DNA of 64,000 nt from NCBI RefSeq assembly GCF_023205095.1, contig NZ_CP046242.1:2469001-2533000 (forward strand). Reading direction: 5' to 3'. Under the pieces are notes generated by a model. The model was not told the DNA's origin and searched no databases. It saw only the letters and a program-made list of their open reading frames with translations. Both the position numbers and the translations under genes were made by a program. This document shows, in pieces, positions 49,529-58,675 of the stretch (its first letter is position 1; every line of letters begins with the position of its first letter). This DNA comes from Bizionia sp. M204. GTDB lineage: Bacteria; Bacteroidota; Bacteroidia; Flavobacteriales; Flavobacteriaceae.

Positions 49529-52500
49529 ATGTTAGAAAATATCATAAAATTCAGCTTAAAAAATAAGCTGATAATCCTATTGGGAGCTGCTGCAATCATT
49601 GGTTTTGGTGTGGTTTCGTTAACCCAAATATCAATTGGCGCCGTTCCAGACATTACCAATAACCAAGTACAGGTTATTACCACATCCCGAAATTTATCAA
49701 CCCAAGATGTGGAACAATTTATTACCTATCCTGTAGAGCTTGAAATGGCCAATTTACCTGGTGTTCAAGAAATTCGTTCCGTTTCAAAATTCGGACTTTC
49801 AGTGGTTACCATTGTATTTGATGACGATTTAGGCACCTATTTACCGCGTCAACTGATTGCTGAAAAAATTAAATCAGCTTCCGAAAAAATCCCAGAAGGT
49901 TTTGGTTCACCGGAAATGGGTCCTATAACCACCGGTTTAGGTGAAATTTATCAATATATTTTAGATGTTAAACCTGAATTTAAAGACCAATACACCATTA
50001 CCGATTTACGAAGCATTCAGGATTGGGTGGTTAAACGTCAATTATCAGGGATTCCTGGCGTTGTAGAAGTTAATACTTGGGGTGGATTTTTAAAGCAATA
50101 TGAAGTTGCTATTAATCCGCAGAAATTAACCGCCATGCATATTTCCATTTCGTCTATTTATGAAGCTCTAGAAAAGAATAACAGTGTTGCTGGTGGTGGT
50201 TATATTGAAAAGACCAATAAAGCCTATTTCATTCGTGGCGAAGGCTTGGTGACGTCCTTAAAAGACATTGAAAACATTGTCGTAAAAAATGATGGCACAC
50301 CAGTTTACATTAAAGATGTAGCGAAGGTTGGTTTTGGTCATGCTACCAGATTTGGTGCTATTACAGGAAATGGGGAAGGCGAAAAAGTACTTGGCCAAAT
50401 AATGATGCTGAAAGGCGGAAATTCTAAAAAAATTATTGATGCCGTAAAGGAACGTGTAGCCAGTATTCAAAAAACACTTCCTGAAGGTGTTTATATTAAT
50501 GGTTTTCTGGAGCGTAGTGAGCTCATAGATAAAACAACGTTTACCGTTGCCGAAAACTTAATTCTCGGATCACTAATTGTCATTTTTGTGGTGGTATTGC
50601 TTCTAGGAAATTGGCGATCTGGATTAGTGGTGGCTTCGGTTATTCCGTTGAGTTTACTCTTTGCCATTTCACTCATGAATATTTTTGGCGTGGATGCCAA
50701 TTTAATGAGTTTAGGCGCTATTGATTTCGGTATCATCATTGATGGAGCCGTTATTATCGTGGAGTTTATTGCCTTTCAAATTACAGCTCAAAGTGCCAAG
50801 TTGAAAACGGTTACCAAAGAAGCTATTGATAGTATTACTTTAAAAAGTGCATCAAAAATGATGAATTCGGCCATATTCGGACAGCTCATTATTCTTATCG
50901 TTTTTATTCCAATTCTATCTTTAAGTGGTATTGAAGGCAAAATGTTTAAACCTATGGCTATGACCTTTAGTTTTGCTTTAATAGGCGCCATGATTTTATG
51001 TCTAACCTATGTACCTGTCGTTTCTTCGCTCTTTTTAAAACCAACCAATCCATCACCAAAAAACATTTCGGTTAGACTTATGAATAGCCTGACACGTTGG
51101 TATGAGCCAATTATAAATTGGGCTTTACATAGCAAGCGCGTCGTTATTGGTTTTGCTGTTGTACTCCTTATAGTAAGTATTGGCGTTTTTAATAAAATGG
51201 GTGGCGAATTTGTTCCCACTTTAGATGAAGGTGATTTTGTTATTCAACCGGTTTTAAAAACGGGAACATCTTTGGGTAAAACCATAGAGATAACCACTAA
51301 AATTGAAAGCATTCTTCTCGAAAATTTTCCTGAAGTAGACCAAGTTGTAAGTCGTATTGGTGCCGCCGAAGTTCCTACGGATCCCATGTCCATGGAACAA
51401 AGTGATGTTATTATTAAATTACATCCGAAAAAGACTTGGGTTTCTGCTTCCAGTAAAGACGAATTAGCGCAAAAATTTAAAGAAGCATTAGCTATTATTC
51501 CTAACATGGAAATCGAGTTTACGCAGCCTATTGAAATGCGTTTTAATGAGCTAATCACTGGTGTGCGTGCCGATGTGGCTATTAAAATTTTTGGAGACGA
51601 TTTATCCATACTTGCCACCAAAGCCGAAGCCATAAAAACAGCCATTAGTGATGTGGAAGGTGCTTCTGATATTATTGTAGAAAAGGTAGAAGGTTTACCA
51701 CAAATGAGCGTGAATTATAACCGTTTTAAAATAGCGCGTTATGGTCTCAATATTGCCGATTTAAATCAAATTGTTTCCATGGGATTTGCTGGTGATGTCG
51801 TCGGACAAGTTTTTGAAGGTGAAAAACGTTTTGATTTGGCCATTCGACTCGATGAAAAGAGCCGTCAGAACTTAAGCGACTTACAGAATTTGTATGTGGA
51901 TATCCCTTCAGGTGGAAAAATTCCCTTAAGCGAGTTAGCCGATATTTCTTACACAACTGGACCAGCACAAATTTCCAGAGATGATACCAAACGACGCATT
52001 GTAATTGGTGTAAATGTTAGAAATAGAGATTTACAATCCGTTGTAAATGATATTCAAGCGCGTATTGCCTCAGATATTCAGTTACCAGTAGGATATAGTA
52101 TAACGTATGGTGGTCAGTTTGAAAACCTACAAAGTGCAAAAGACCGATTATTGGTGGCCGTTCCTGTAGCGCTTGTTCTTATATTTATACTGCTCTATTT
52201 CGCTTTTAATTCTGTAAAAGATGCCTTGATGGTTTATTCCGCCATTCCATTGGCAGCCGTTGGTGGTGTTCTGCTATTATGGTTACGCGATTTACCGTTT
52301 AGTATTTCCGCTGGTGTTGGTTTTATAGCATTATTTGGTATTGCTGTTTTAAACGGTATTGTCCTTATTGAACATTTTAAAGAATTAAAATCTCAAGGTG
52401 TTACAGATATTGAAATACGTATAAAACGTGGAACAACGGAACGTTTACGTCCTGTTTTGCTTACCGCATCAGCAGCAGCTTTGGGTTTCTTACCTATGGC

Positions 52501-53833
52501 TATTTCTACCAATGCAGGAGCCGAAGTACAACGTCCTTTAGCCACAGTTGTTATTGGTGGTTTAGTAACAGCTACTATTCTAACCCTAGTAGTTCTCCCT
52601 GTTTTATACGCTTGGATTGAAGAAAAGAAAACACTAAAAATGAAGAAAAATCATATAACAACGCTAATCATTCTGTTCATTTCGTGGACCGGTTTTGCAC
52701 AACAGAAACCACTAAACATTCAAGAAACTTATGAATTAGCTCTGAAAACCAATGCACAAATTAAAGCATCAGGTCTTCAAGCAGATGAAGTCGATGCGCG
52801 TATTTCAAGTGCCTTCGACTTTGATAAAACGGCTATTTATTATAGCTATGATCAAAGTAATTTAGGCGCAAATAATGAGCCGCTGAATGTGTTTGGTGTA
52901 TCGCAAGATTTTTTATTTCCTACCCGGTATTTTGCCGAAAAACGCTTTAATCAAGCAGCTTATAGCTTAAAAATTTCTGAAAACAACATCCAACGTTTAC
53001 AACTTAAACGTGATGTGTATGCTAGTTTTTATGAATTAAGTTACGCTAAAAATAAAGCGAAAACCTATGAATATTTAGATAGCTTGTACACCAAATTTGC
53101 TGAAAATGCGAAAAGGCGTTTTGAATTAGGTGAAACTAATTATTTGGAAATGCTAACTGCTGAATCCAAAGAAAAACAAATGGAAACGCGATTCCTTCAG
53201 GCGCAGCAAGAAGTTTTAGTGCAAATGGAACAACTAAAAAAAGTGGTTCAAATGGATACATTACAAATCGTTAGTGAACCACTAGAAAAATTGACATTAA
53301 CAGCACTCTCAGTTTCTGAAGATAATCCTGGATTGCTTTATTTTGAAGAATCTAAAAATTACTTTCAAGCTTTAAAAAATAAAGAAAAGCAGGCTTTATT
53401 ACCTGATATTTCGGCCGAGTATTTCGTTGGCTCCAACAGTGGTTTAAACTCCAATATTCAAGGGTATCAAATAGGATTAAAGATTCCGTTATTTTTCTCT
53501 GGAAATGCTGCACGCATTAAGGCGTCTAAAATTGCTGAAGGCGTGGTAAACATGCAGGAGGTCGATTATAAAATTAAACTTCAAGGTGAGTACCAACGCC
53601 TTTTAGCGCAATTGGAACAGCATCAAGCTGCTATTTCATATTATGAAACTCAAGGCAGTAATTTGCAGGAAGAAATTATAAAAACGGCCAACCGAACCTT
53701 TAAAGAAGGTGAAATCGATTTCTTTCAGTACATCCAAAGTATTGAAACCGCCAAAGACATGGAGTTGGAATACTTAAACAATTTAAACAGTTACAATCAA
53801 ACTATAATCAAGTTAAATCATTTAACTTTATAA
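49529..53833 (+). CDS. Heavy-metal RND efflux pump fused to a TolC-like channel
   Basis: A 1434-residue two-part protein. Residues 1-1037 are a complete CusA/CzcA-type RND pump with twelve membrane helices. Helix 4 reads DFGIIIDGAVIIVE with D399, D405 and E412, the acidic relay of the Co/Zn/Cd-type (CzcA-like) pumps and not of Cu/Ag pumps. Residues 1038-1434 are a full TolC-family outer-membrane channel beginning with Met and a signal-peptide-like MKKNHITTLIILFISWTGFAQ. The RND C-terminus is cytoplasmic, so this segment could re-enter the membrane and be cleaved, freeing the channel. Such fusions are known as long CusA-type proteins in Flavobacteriaceae. Confidence 0.9.
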   Translation: MLENIIKFSLKNKLIILLGAAAIIGFGVVSLTQISIGAVPDITNNQVQVITTSRNLSTQDVEQFITYPVELEMANLPGVQEIRSVSKFGLSVVTIVFDDDLGTYLPRQLIAEKIKSASEKIPEGFGSPEMGPITTGLGEIYQYILDVKPEFKDQYTITDLRSIQDWVVKRQLSGIPGVVEVNTWGGFLKQYEVAINPQKLTAMHISISSIYEALEKNNSVAGGGYIEKTNKAYFIRGEGLVTSLKDIENIVVKNDGTPVYIKDVAKVGFGHATRFGAITGNGEGEKVLGQIMMLKGGNSKKIIDAVKERVASIQKTLPEGVYINGFLERSELIDKTTFTVAENLILGSLIVIFVVVLLLGNWRSGLVVASVIPLSLLFAISLMNIFGVDANLMSLGAIDFGIIIDGAVIIVEFIAFQITAQSAKLKTVTKEAIDSITLKSASKMMNSAIFGQLIILIVFIPILSLSGIEGKMFKPMAMTFSFALIGAMILCLTYVPVVSSLFLKPTNPSPKNISVRLMNSLTRWYEPIINWALHSKRVVIGFAVVLLIVSIGVFNKMGGEFVPTLDEGDFVIQPVLKTGTSLGKTIEITTKIESILLENFPEVDQVVSRIGAAEVPTDPMSMEQSDVIIKLHPKKTWVSASSKDELAQKFKEALAIIPNMEIEFTQPIEMRFNELITGVRADVAIKIFGDDLSILATKAEAIKTAISDVEGASDIIVEKVEGLPQMSVNYNRFKIARYGLNIADLNQIVSMGFAGDVVGQVFEGEKRFDLAIRLDEKSRQNLSDLQNLYVDIPSGGKIPLSELADISYTTGPAQISRDDTKRRIVIGVNVRNRDLQSVVNDIQARIASDIQLPVGYSITYGGQFENLQSAKDRLLVAVPVALVLIFILLYFAFNSVKDALMVYSAIPLAAVGGVLLLWLRDLPFSISAGVGFIALFGIAVLNGIVLIEHFKELKSQGVTDIEIRIKRGTTERLRPVLLTASAAALGFLPMAISTNAGAEVQRPLATVVIGGLVTATILTLVVLPVLYAWIEEKKTLKMKKNHITTLIILFISWTGFAQQKPLNIQETYELALKTNAQIKASGLQADEVDARISSAFDFDKTAIYYSYDQSNLGANNEPLNVFGVSQDFLFPTRYFAEKRFNQAAYSLKISENNIQRLQLKRDVYASFYELSYAKNKAKTYEYLDSLYTKFAENAKRRFELGETNYLEMLTAESKEKQMETRFLQAQQEVLVQMEQLKKVVQMDTLQIVSEPLEKLTLTALSVSEDNPGLLYFEESKNYFQALKNKEKQALLPDISAEYFVGSNSGLNSNIQGYQIGLKIPLFFSGNAARIKASKIAEGVVNMQEVDYKIKLQGEYQRLLAQLEQHQAAISYYETQGSNLQEEIIKTANRTFKEGEIDFFQYIQSIETAKDMELEYLNNLNSYNQTIIKLNHLTL

Positions 53834-53838
53834 TATTA

Positions 53839-54990
53839 ATGAACATGAAACATATATATATACTACTTTTTTCCGTACTATTTATAGCTTGCGGCAATAG
53901 CGAGAAGGATTCCACAGACATTATAGAATCCGTTTCTCATGAGGACGAAATAAAACTTTCAGAAGCCCAATTTAATAGCGAATCCATGGTATTGGGAACG
54001 TTATCTGAACGCACATTTGATGAAACCGTAACTATAAATGGAACTATTGATGTACCACCTCATAATAAATCACGAGTCACCACGTATATGGCTGGCTATA
54101 TTGTTAAAACACCTTTATTGGTAGGCGATCAGGTTAAAAAAGGGCAACTTTTGGTAACATTGGAAAACACGGAGTACATTGAGCTACAACAGCAGTTTTT
54201 AGAAATCGCCGAACAGTTAAACTATTTGAAAAATGAATATACGCGTCAGAAAACACTATTCGATGAAAATATTACTTCGGAAAAAAACTATTTAAAGGCT
54301 GAAAGTATGTACAAAAGCAATTTAGCTTTTTACAATGGAATAGAAAAAAAGTTACAGATGTTGAACATCAATCCGAGATCCGTTTTAGCCGGAAATATGT
54401 CGTCCACTATCAATATTTACGCTCCAATAAGTGGCCATGTAACCAAAGTAAATGTCAGCAATGGCACCTTTGTTTCGGCAAGCGATGAAATCATGGAAAT
54501 TGTAGATGTAGATCATATTCATTTAGAACTTTCGGTATTTGAAAAGGATATTATGAAAATAAAGAAAGGTCAGGAAATCACCTTTACTATTCCCGAAGCC
54601 TCGGAAAAAACCTATAATGCGGATGTCCACTTGGTTGGAACTACTATAGATGATGCAACTAGACGTGTTCAAGTTCATGGACACATCGATGATGTGGAAG
54701 GAAACTTTATAATTGGTATGTTTGTGGAAGCTCAAATTCATATCAATGAAGTAAGCGCTTTGGCCTTGCCACATGAAGCGGTCATCCAGTTAAATGACAA
54801 TTATTATGTACTGGTTTTAGAAGAAAAAACAACAAATGGTTATGTCTTTGAAAAAACAGAGGTACAAATAGGTAAGCAAACCGAGGATTTTATGGAGATT
54901 TTAAATCCTGAAACCCTATTAGAGAAACAAATAATAACGCACGGAACCTCTATGCTTCTCAATGAAAGCGAAGGTGGACACAGTCATTAA
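53839..54990 (+). CDS. RND efflux periplasmic adaptor (CusB/CzcB-like lipoprotein)
   Basis: A 383-residue membrane-fusion protein with a lipoprotein signal (FIACGNS; start at 53839 or two codons later at 53845). The lipoyl/barrel-sandwich halves read VTTYMAGYIVKTPLLVGDQVKKGQLLVTLEN and INIYAPISGHVTKVNVSNGTFVS. An alpha-hairpin of about 50 residues lies between them (EYIELQQQFLEIAEQLNYL), followed by the beta-barrel domain. It would join the RND pump to the channel. The gene starts five bases after the pump stop codon. A His pair near the C-terminus (GGHSH) may bind metal. Confidence 0.93.
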   Translation: MNMKHIYILLFSVLFIACGNSEKDSTDIIESVSHEDEIKLSEAQFNSESMVLGTLSERTFDETVTINGTIDVPPHNKSRVTTYMAGYIVKTPLLVGDQVKKGQLLVTLENTEYIELQQQFLEIAEQLNYLKNEYTRQKTLFDENITSEKNYLKAESMYKSNLAFYNGIEKKLQMLNINPRSVLAGNMSSTINIYAPISGHVTKVNVSNGTFVSASDEIMEIVDVDHIHLELSVFEKDIMKIKKGQEITFTIPEASEKTYNADVHLVGTTIDDATRRVQVHGHIDDVEGNFIIGMFVEAQIHINEVSALALPHEAVIQLNDNYYVLVLEEKTTNGYVFEKTEVQIGKQTEDFMEILNPETLLEKQIITHGTSMLLNESEGGHSH

Positions 54991-55000
54991 TTAAAACACT

Positions 55001-56965
55001 ATGGCAGATAAACACAACCATCAGCATACCCAAGCTATTTTTGGCAAAAACACGGAATTATACTTTTCAATGTTGTCCGGTTTGTTTCTGGCAATTGGAT
55101 TTAGCTTGGATACATGGGCTAATTTAGAAACCTATTTACATCTAATTTGTTATATAATATCTTACGGTTTTGGTGGCTATTTCATTACGCAAGAAGCTTT
55201 TCAAAAAATTGGCAAAGGTCTTTTTGAAATTGATTTTCTAATGATTGTCGCAGCTATAGGTGCTGCTTATATTGGAAGTTGGGCAGAAGGTTCGCTTTTA
55301 TTATTCCTATTTAGTTTAGGACATGCTCTCGAGCATTACGCCATGAACAAAGCCGAAAAATCTATAAAGGCTTTAGGAAATTTATCAGCGAAAACCGCTT
55401 TGTTAAAGAATAGAAATTCATTAAAAGAAATTCCCATTGAAGATTTAGAAGTAGGCGATATTATTGTGGTACAACCACATACTAAAATTGCAGCCGATGG
55501 CGTTATCATTAAAGGCATCAGTAGCATAAATCAAGCGCCAATTACTGGCGAAAGTATGCCCGTTGATAAAAGTCCCTTTCCTAAAGATCAAGAAATACCT
55601 AACTTTTCTGATATTGATAAAAGTCACATCGTTTTTTCTGGAACCATAAATGGGGATAGCGCCTTAGAAGTTCGCGTGCTAAAACTAACAAAGGATTCTA
55701 CTGTTTCTCGACTCATTAGTTTGGTGAATGATGTAGAAACGCAGAAATCACCAACCCAAAGACGCACAAAAAAATTCGAAAAAATATATGTGCCAATCGT
55801 TATTCTTTTAGTGACTGTTTTATGTTTTGCATTTTTAGTAATTGATGAATCTTTTGAAACCAGTTTATATCGTGCCATTACGGTATTGGTAGCTGCCAGT
55901 CCTTGTGCTTTAGCCATTTCAACACCAAGTGCCGTTTTAAGTGGTATTGCACGCGCGGCCCAACGAGGCGTTTTAATAAAAGGTGGTAAAGCATTGGAGG
56001 ATTTAGGAAGTGTTACAACCATTGCTTTTGATAAAACGGGGACATTAACCCAAGGTAAGCCGAGTTTAAAACAGGTGGTTGCTTTTAATGATTTTGACAA
56101 AAAAGAATTGCTACAATTACTTTATGAAGTGGAACGCTTGAGTAATCATCCATTAGCAAAAGCCATTGCAAAAGCTATAAAAGAACAAGAGCAATTAGAA
56201 GCTGCTAATTTAGCATCCAATATTAGTGCTATTCAAGGGAAAGGTATTGAAGCCCTTTATAAAAACGAACCAGTTTACATTGGTAATACCCGTTTAATGA
56301 CCGATCAGCAATTTACCATTCCTAAAGCCGTTGAAACGCAATTTAATCAACAGTTGGAAGCTGGCGAAACCGTGATGCTTGTTGGTTATCAAAATCAGAT
56401 CATTGGTTTAGTAAGTGTTATGGATGTTCCAAGAAAAACGGCAGCAAACACCCTACTTCGGCTTAAAAAAATTGGCATTAAAAATATGATTATGCTTACT
56501 GGTGATCATGAAAGTGTTGGAAAAGCCATTGCCAAACAAATTGGTTTGACTGAAAGTCGCGGTAATTTATTGCCTGAAGATAAGGTAGATGCCATGCGTT
56601 TATTAATAGAACGCGATGGGAAAGTCGCCATGGTTGGCGATGGTGTAAACGACGCACCCGCTATGGCATTAAGTACAGTAAGTATTGCTATGGGAGCAGC
56701 CGGAAGCGATGTCGCTCTAGAAACAGCTGATGTGGCTTTAATGTCCGACAAATTAGAAATGTTACCCTTTGCTATTGGATTAAGTCGTGCGTCCAAGCGG
56801 ATTATAAATCAAAATATCTTTATCAGTTTGGGTGTGGTTGCCATCTTGGTGCCAGTTACCATATTAGGACTAACAAATATTGGACTTGCGGTATTATTTC
56901 ATGAAGGCTCTACGGTTGTGGTTGTGATAAATGCCTTGCGTTTGTTGGCTTATAAGGAGGATTAG
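55001..56965 (+). CDS. P1B-4-type heavy-metal ATPase
   Basis: A 654-residue metal-exporting P-type ATPase. The catalytic DKTGT has D344. The membrane metal site has SPC (S300-P301-C302) in place of CPC, and a late helix has HEGST starting at H634; together these define the P1B-4 group, linked to cobalt, iron or zinc. It has six predicted membrane helices and no N-terminal HMA domain, only a short His-rich start (KHNHQHTQ). TGES, GDGVNDAPA and HP (SNHPLAKAIA) loops are complete. It lies ten bases after the adaptor gene, so one operon exports metal across both membranes. Confidence 0.93.
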   Translation: MADKHNHQHTQAIFGKNTELYFSMLSGLFLAIGFSLDTWANLETYLHLICYIISYGFGGYFITQEAFQKIGKGLFEIDFLMIVAAIGAAYIGSWAEGSLLLFLFSLGHALEHYAMNKAEKSIKALGNLSAKTALLKNRNSLKEIPIEDLEVGDIIVVQPHTKIAADGVIIKGISSINQAPITGESMPVDKSPFPKDQEIPNFSDIDKSHIVFSGTINGDSALEVRVLKLTKDSTVSRLISLVNDVETQKSPTQRRTKKFEKIYVPIVILLVTVLCFAFLVIDESFETSLYRAITVLVAASPCALAISTPSAVLSGIARAAQRGVLIKGGKALEDLGSVTTIAFDKTGTLTQGKPSLKQVVAFNDFDKKELLQLLYEVERLSNHPLAKAIAKAIKEQEQLEAANLASNISAIQGKGIEALYKNEPVYIGNTRLMTDQQFTIPKAVETQFNQQLEAGETVMLVGYQNQIIGLVSVMDVPRKTAANTLLRLKKIGIKNMIMLTGDHESVGKAIAKQIGLTESRGNLLPEDKVDAMRLLIERDGKVAMVGDGVNDAPAMALSTVSIAMGAAGSDVALETADVALMSDKLEMLPFAIGLSRASKRIINQNIFISLGVVAILVPVTILGLTNIGLAVLFHEGSTVVVVINALRLLAYKED

Positions 56966-57002
56966 CAGGTTTATTCACAAATATTAAACTAATGTGAAAT
57001 GA

Positions 57003-57033
57003 AAAACCCCAAGCAAATAATTACTTGGGATTT
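57003..57033 (-). terminator. Terminator between the ATPase gene and glyS
   Basis: CCCAAG and CTTGGG arms enclose a 10-base loop. On the minus strand the stem is followed by GGGGTTTTTC, so it fits glyS termination. A second stem (ACACCTG/CAGGTGT, 57048-57067) lies closer to the glyS stop codon. Confidence 0.6.
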
Positions 57034-57070
57034 CTAATATCAAATAGACACCTGTTTTTACAGGTGTTGG

Positions 57071-58612
57071 TTACATTTTCATTAACCACTCTTTCACATC
57101 CACTTCTTTTTTAATAATATCGCGTAAATCGGAAATCTTAACGCGACTTTGCTCCATAGTGTCCCGATGACGAATAGTTACCGTTTGGTCCTCCAACGTG
57201 TCATGGTCTACTGTAATACAAAATGGAGTACCGTTGGCATCTTGACGTCTGTAGCGGCGTCCTACAGCATCTTTTTCGTCATAATCCATATTGAAATCCC
57301 ATTTCAAATCATCAAAAATCTGACGGGCTATTTCTGGTAAACCATCTTTTTTAACCAATGGTAAAATAGCAGCTTTTACTGGTGCTAAAACGGCTGGCAA
57401 TTTCAATACGGTTCTGGTTGTATTGTTGTCTAATTCTTCTTCTTCCAACGCATTGGAGAAAACAGCTAAAAACATACGATCTAAACCAATGGATGTTTCC
57501 AAAACATACGGGGTATAACTCGCATTATCTTCATGGTCAAAATACTGTAATTTTTTACCTGAAAATTCTTCGTGTTGTTTTAAATCGAAATCCGTACGAG
57601 AATGAATACCTTCCAATTCTTTAAATCCGAATGGGAATTTAAACTCAATATCTGTAGCAGCATCTGCGTAATGGGCTAATTTTTCATGATCGTGGAAACG
57701 GTAGTTGTCGGCTCCCATACCTAATGACAAATGCCATTTCATACGTGTTTCTTTCCAGTACTCAAACCATTCCATTTGTGTTCCTGGCTTAATGAAAAAT
57801 TGCATTTCCATTTGTTCAAATTCACGCATTCTAAAAATAAATTGCCTTGCTACAATTTCATTTCTAAACGCTTTTCCAGTTTGGGCAATTCCAAACGGAA
57901 TTTTCATACGACCCGATTTTTGAACATTTAAAAAGTTGACAAAAATTCCTTGCGCCGTTTCAGGACGTAAATATAAATCCATAGCATGTTCTGCCGATGC
58001 ACCAAGTTTAGTTCCAAACATCAGATTAAATTGCTTAACGTCTGTCCAGTTTTTAGAACCTGTAAGTGGATCCGCAATTTCCAATTCTTCAATTAGTGCT
58101 TTAACATCTACTAAATCTTCAGCTTCTAAAGACTTCCCCATTCGCGTTAAAATGGTCTGAATCTTTTCAAAATAACCAACTACTCTTGGATTGGTACTTA
58201 TAAATTCTTCTTTATTAAAAGCCTCACCAAAGCGTTTTTCAGCTTTTGCAACTTCTTTATCTATTTTTGATTCAATTTTTGCGCAATAATCTTCAATTAA
58301 AACATCGGCACGATAGCGTTTTTTAGAATCTTTGTTATCTATTAACGGATCATTAAACGCATCTACGTGTCCAGAGGCTTTCCATGTGGTTGGATGCATA
58401 AAAATGGAGGCGTCTATACCTACAATATTATCATGCATTTGTACCATGGCTTTCCACCAGTATTCGCGGATGTTCTTTTTAAGTTCTGCGCCATTTTGTG
58501 CGTAATCGTATACTGCACTTAGTCCGTCGTAGATTTCACTACTTTGGAATACGTAACCATACTCTTTTGCGTGAGAGATTACTTTCTTGAATTGATCGTC
58601 ATTGTTTGCCAT
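57071..58612 (-). CDS. glyS: Glycyl-tRNA synthetase (alpha2 type)
   Basis: A 513-residue class II synthetase of the homodimeric type found in eukaryotes, archaea and some bacteria, as in Bacteroidota, in contrast to the alpha2beta2 form of most other bacteria. The N-terminal FQSSEIYDGLSAVYDYAQNGAELKKNIREYWW and motif 2 FGIAQTGKAFRNEIVARQFIFRMREFEQMEMQFF are clear. The C-terminal anticodon-binding domain runs from about 400 (VLAPVKAAILPLVKKD) to the end. The -7 box is only four bases from the ATG, so the mRNA may be leaderless. Confidence 0.96.
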   Translation of the reverse strand: MANNDDQFKKVISHAKEYGYVFQSSEIYDGLSAVYDYAQNGAELKKNIREYWWKAMVQMHDNIVGIDASIFMHPTTWKASGHVDAFNDPLIDNKDSKKRYRADVLIEDYCAKIESKIDKEVAKAEKRFGEAFNKEEFISTNPRVVGYFEKIQTILTRMGKSLEAEDLVDVKALIEELEIADPLTGSKNWTDVKQFNLMFGTKLGASAEHAMDLYLRPETAQGIFVNFLNVQKSGRMKIPFGIAQTGKAFRNEIVARQFIFRMREFEQMEMQFFIKPGTQMEWFEYWKETRMKWHLSLGMGADNYRFHDHEKLAHYADAATDIEFKFPFGFKELEGIHSRTDFDLKQHEEFSGKKLQYFDHEDNASYTPYVLETSIGLDRMFLAVFSNALEEEELDNNTTRTVLKLPAVLAPVKAAILPLVKKDGLPEIARQIFDDLKWDFNMDYDEKDAVGRRYRRQDANGTPFCITVDHDTLEDQTVTIRHRDTMEQSRVKISDLRDIIKKEVDVKEWLMKM

Positions 58613-58616
58613 AGTG

Positions 58617-58624
58617 CAAAAATA
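58617..58624 (-). promoter_or_regulatory. -7 promoter element for glyS
   Basis: TATTTTTG on the minus strand matches TAnnTTTG perfectly, with four bases before the glyS ATG at 58612. It directly follows the terminator stem of the upstream gene, and the T-rich tract serves both. Confidence 0.45.
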
Positions 58625-58625
58625 G

Positions 58626-58654
58626 AAAACCGCTTCAACTAAATGAGCGGTTTT
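58626..58654 (-). terminator. Terminator after the coiled-coil protein gene
   Basis: AAAACCGCT and AGCGGTTTT pair perfectly around an 11-base loop, followed on the minus strand by TTCTATTTTT. It lies 22 bases after the stop codon of the 58676-59560 gene and abuts the glyS promoter. Confidence 0.75.
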
Positions 58655-58675
58655 ATGAAAAAAATAATAGGTTAA

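Noticed and set aside
49529-52640. Copper or silver pump (CusA) as the name for the RND part
   Set aside because: The helix-4 acidic triad D399/D405/E412 is of the CzcA type, and the neighbouring ATPase has the SPC motif, not CPC.
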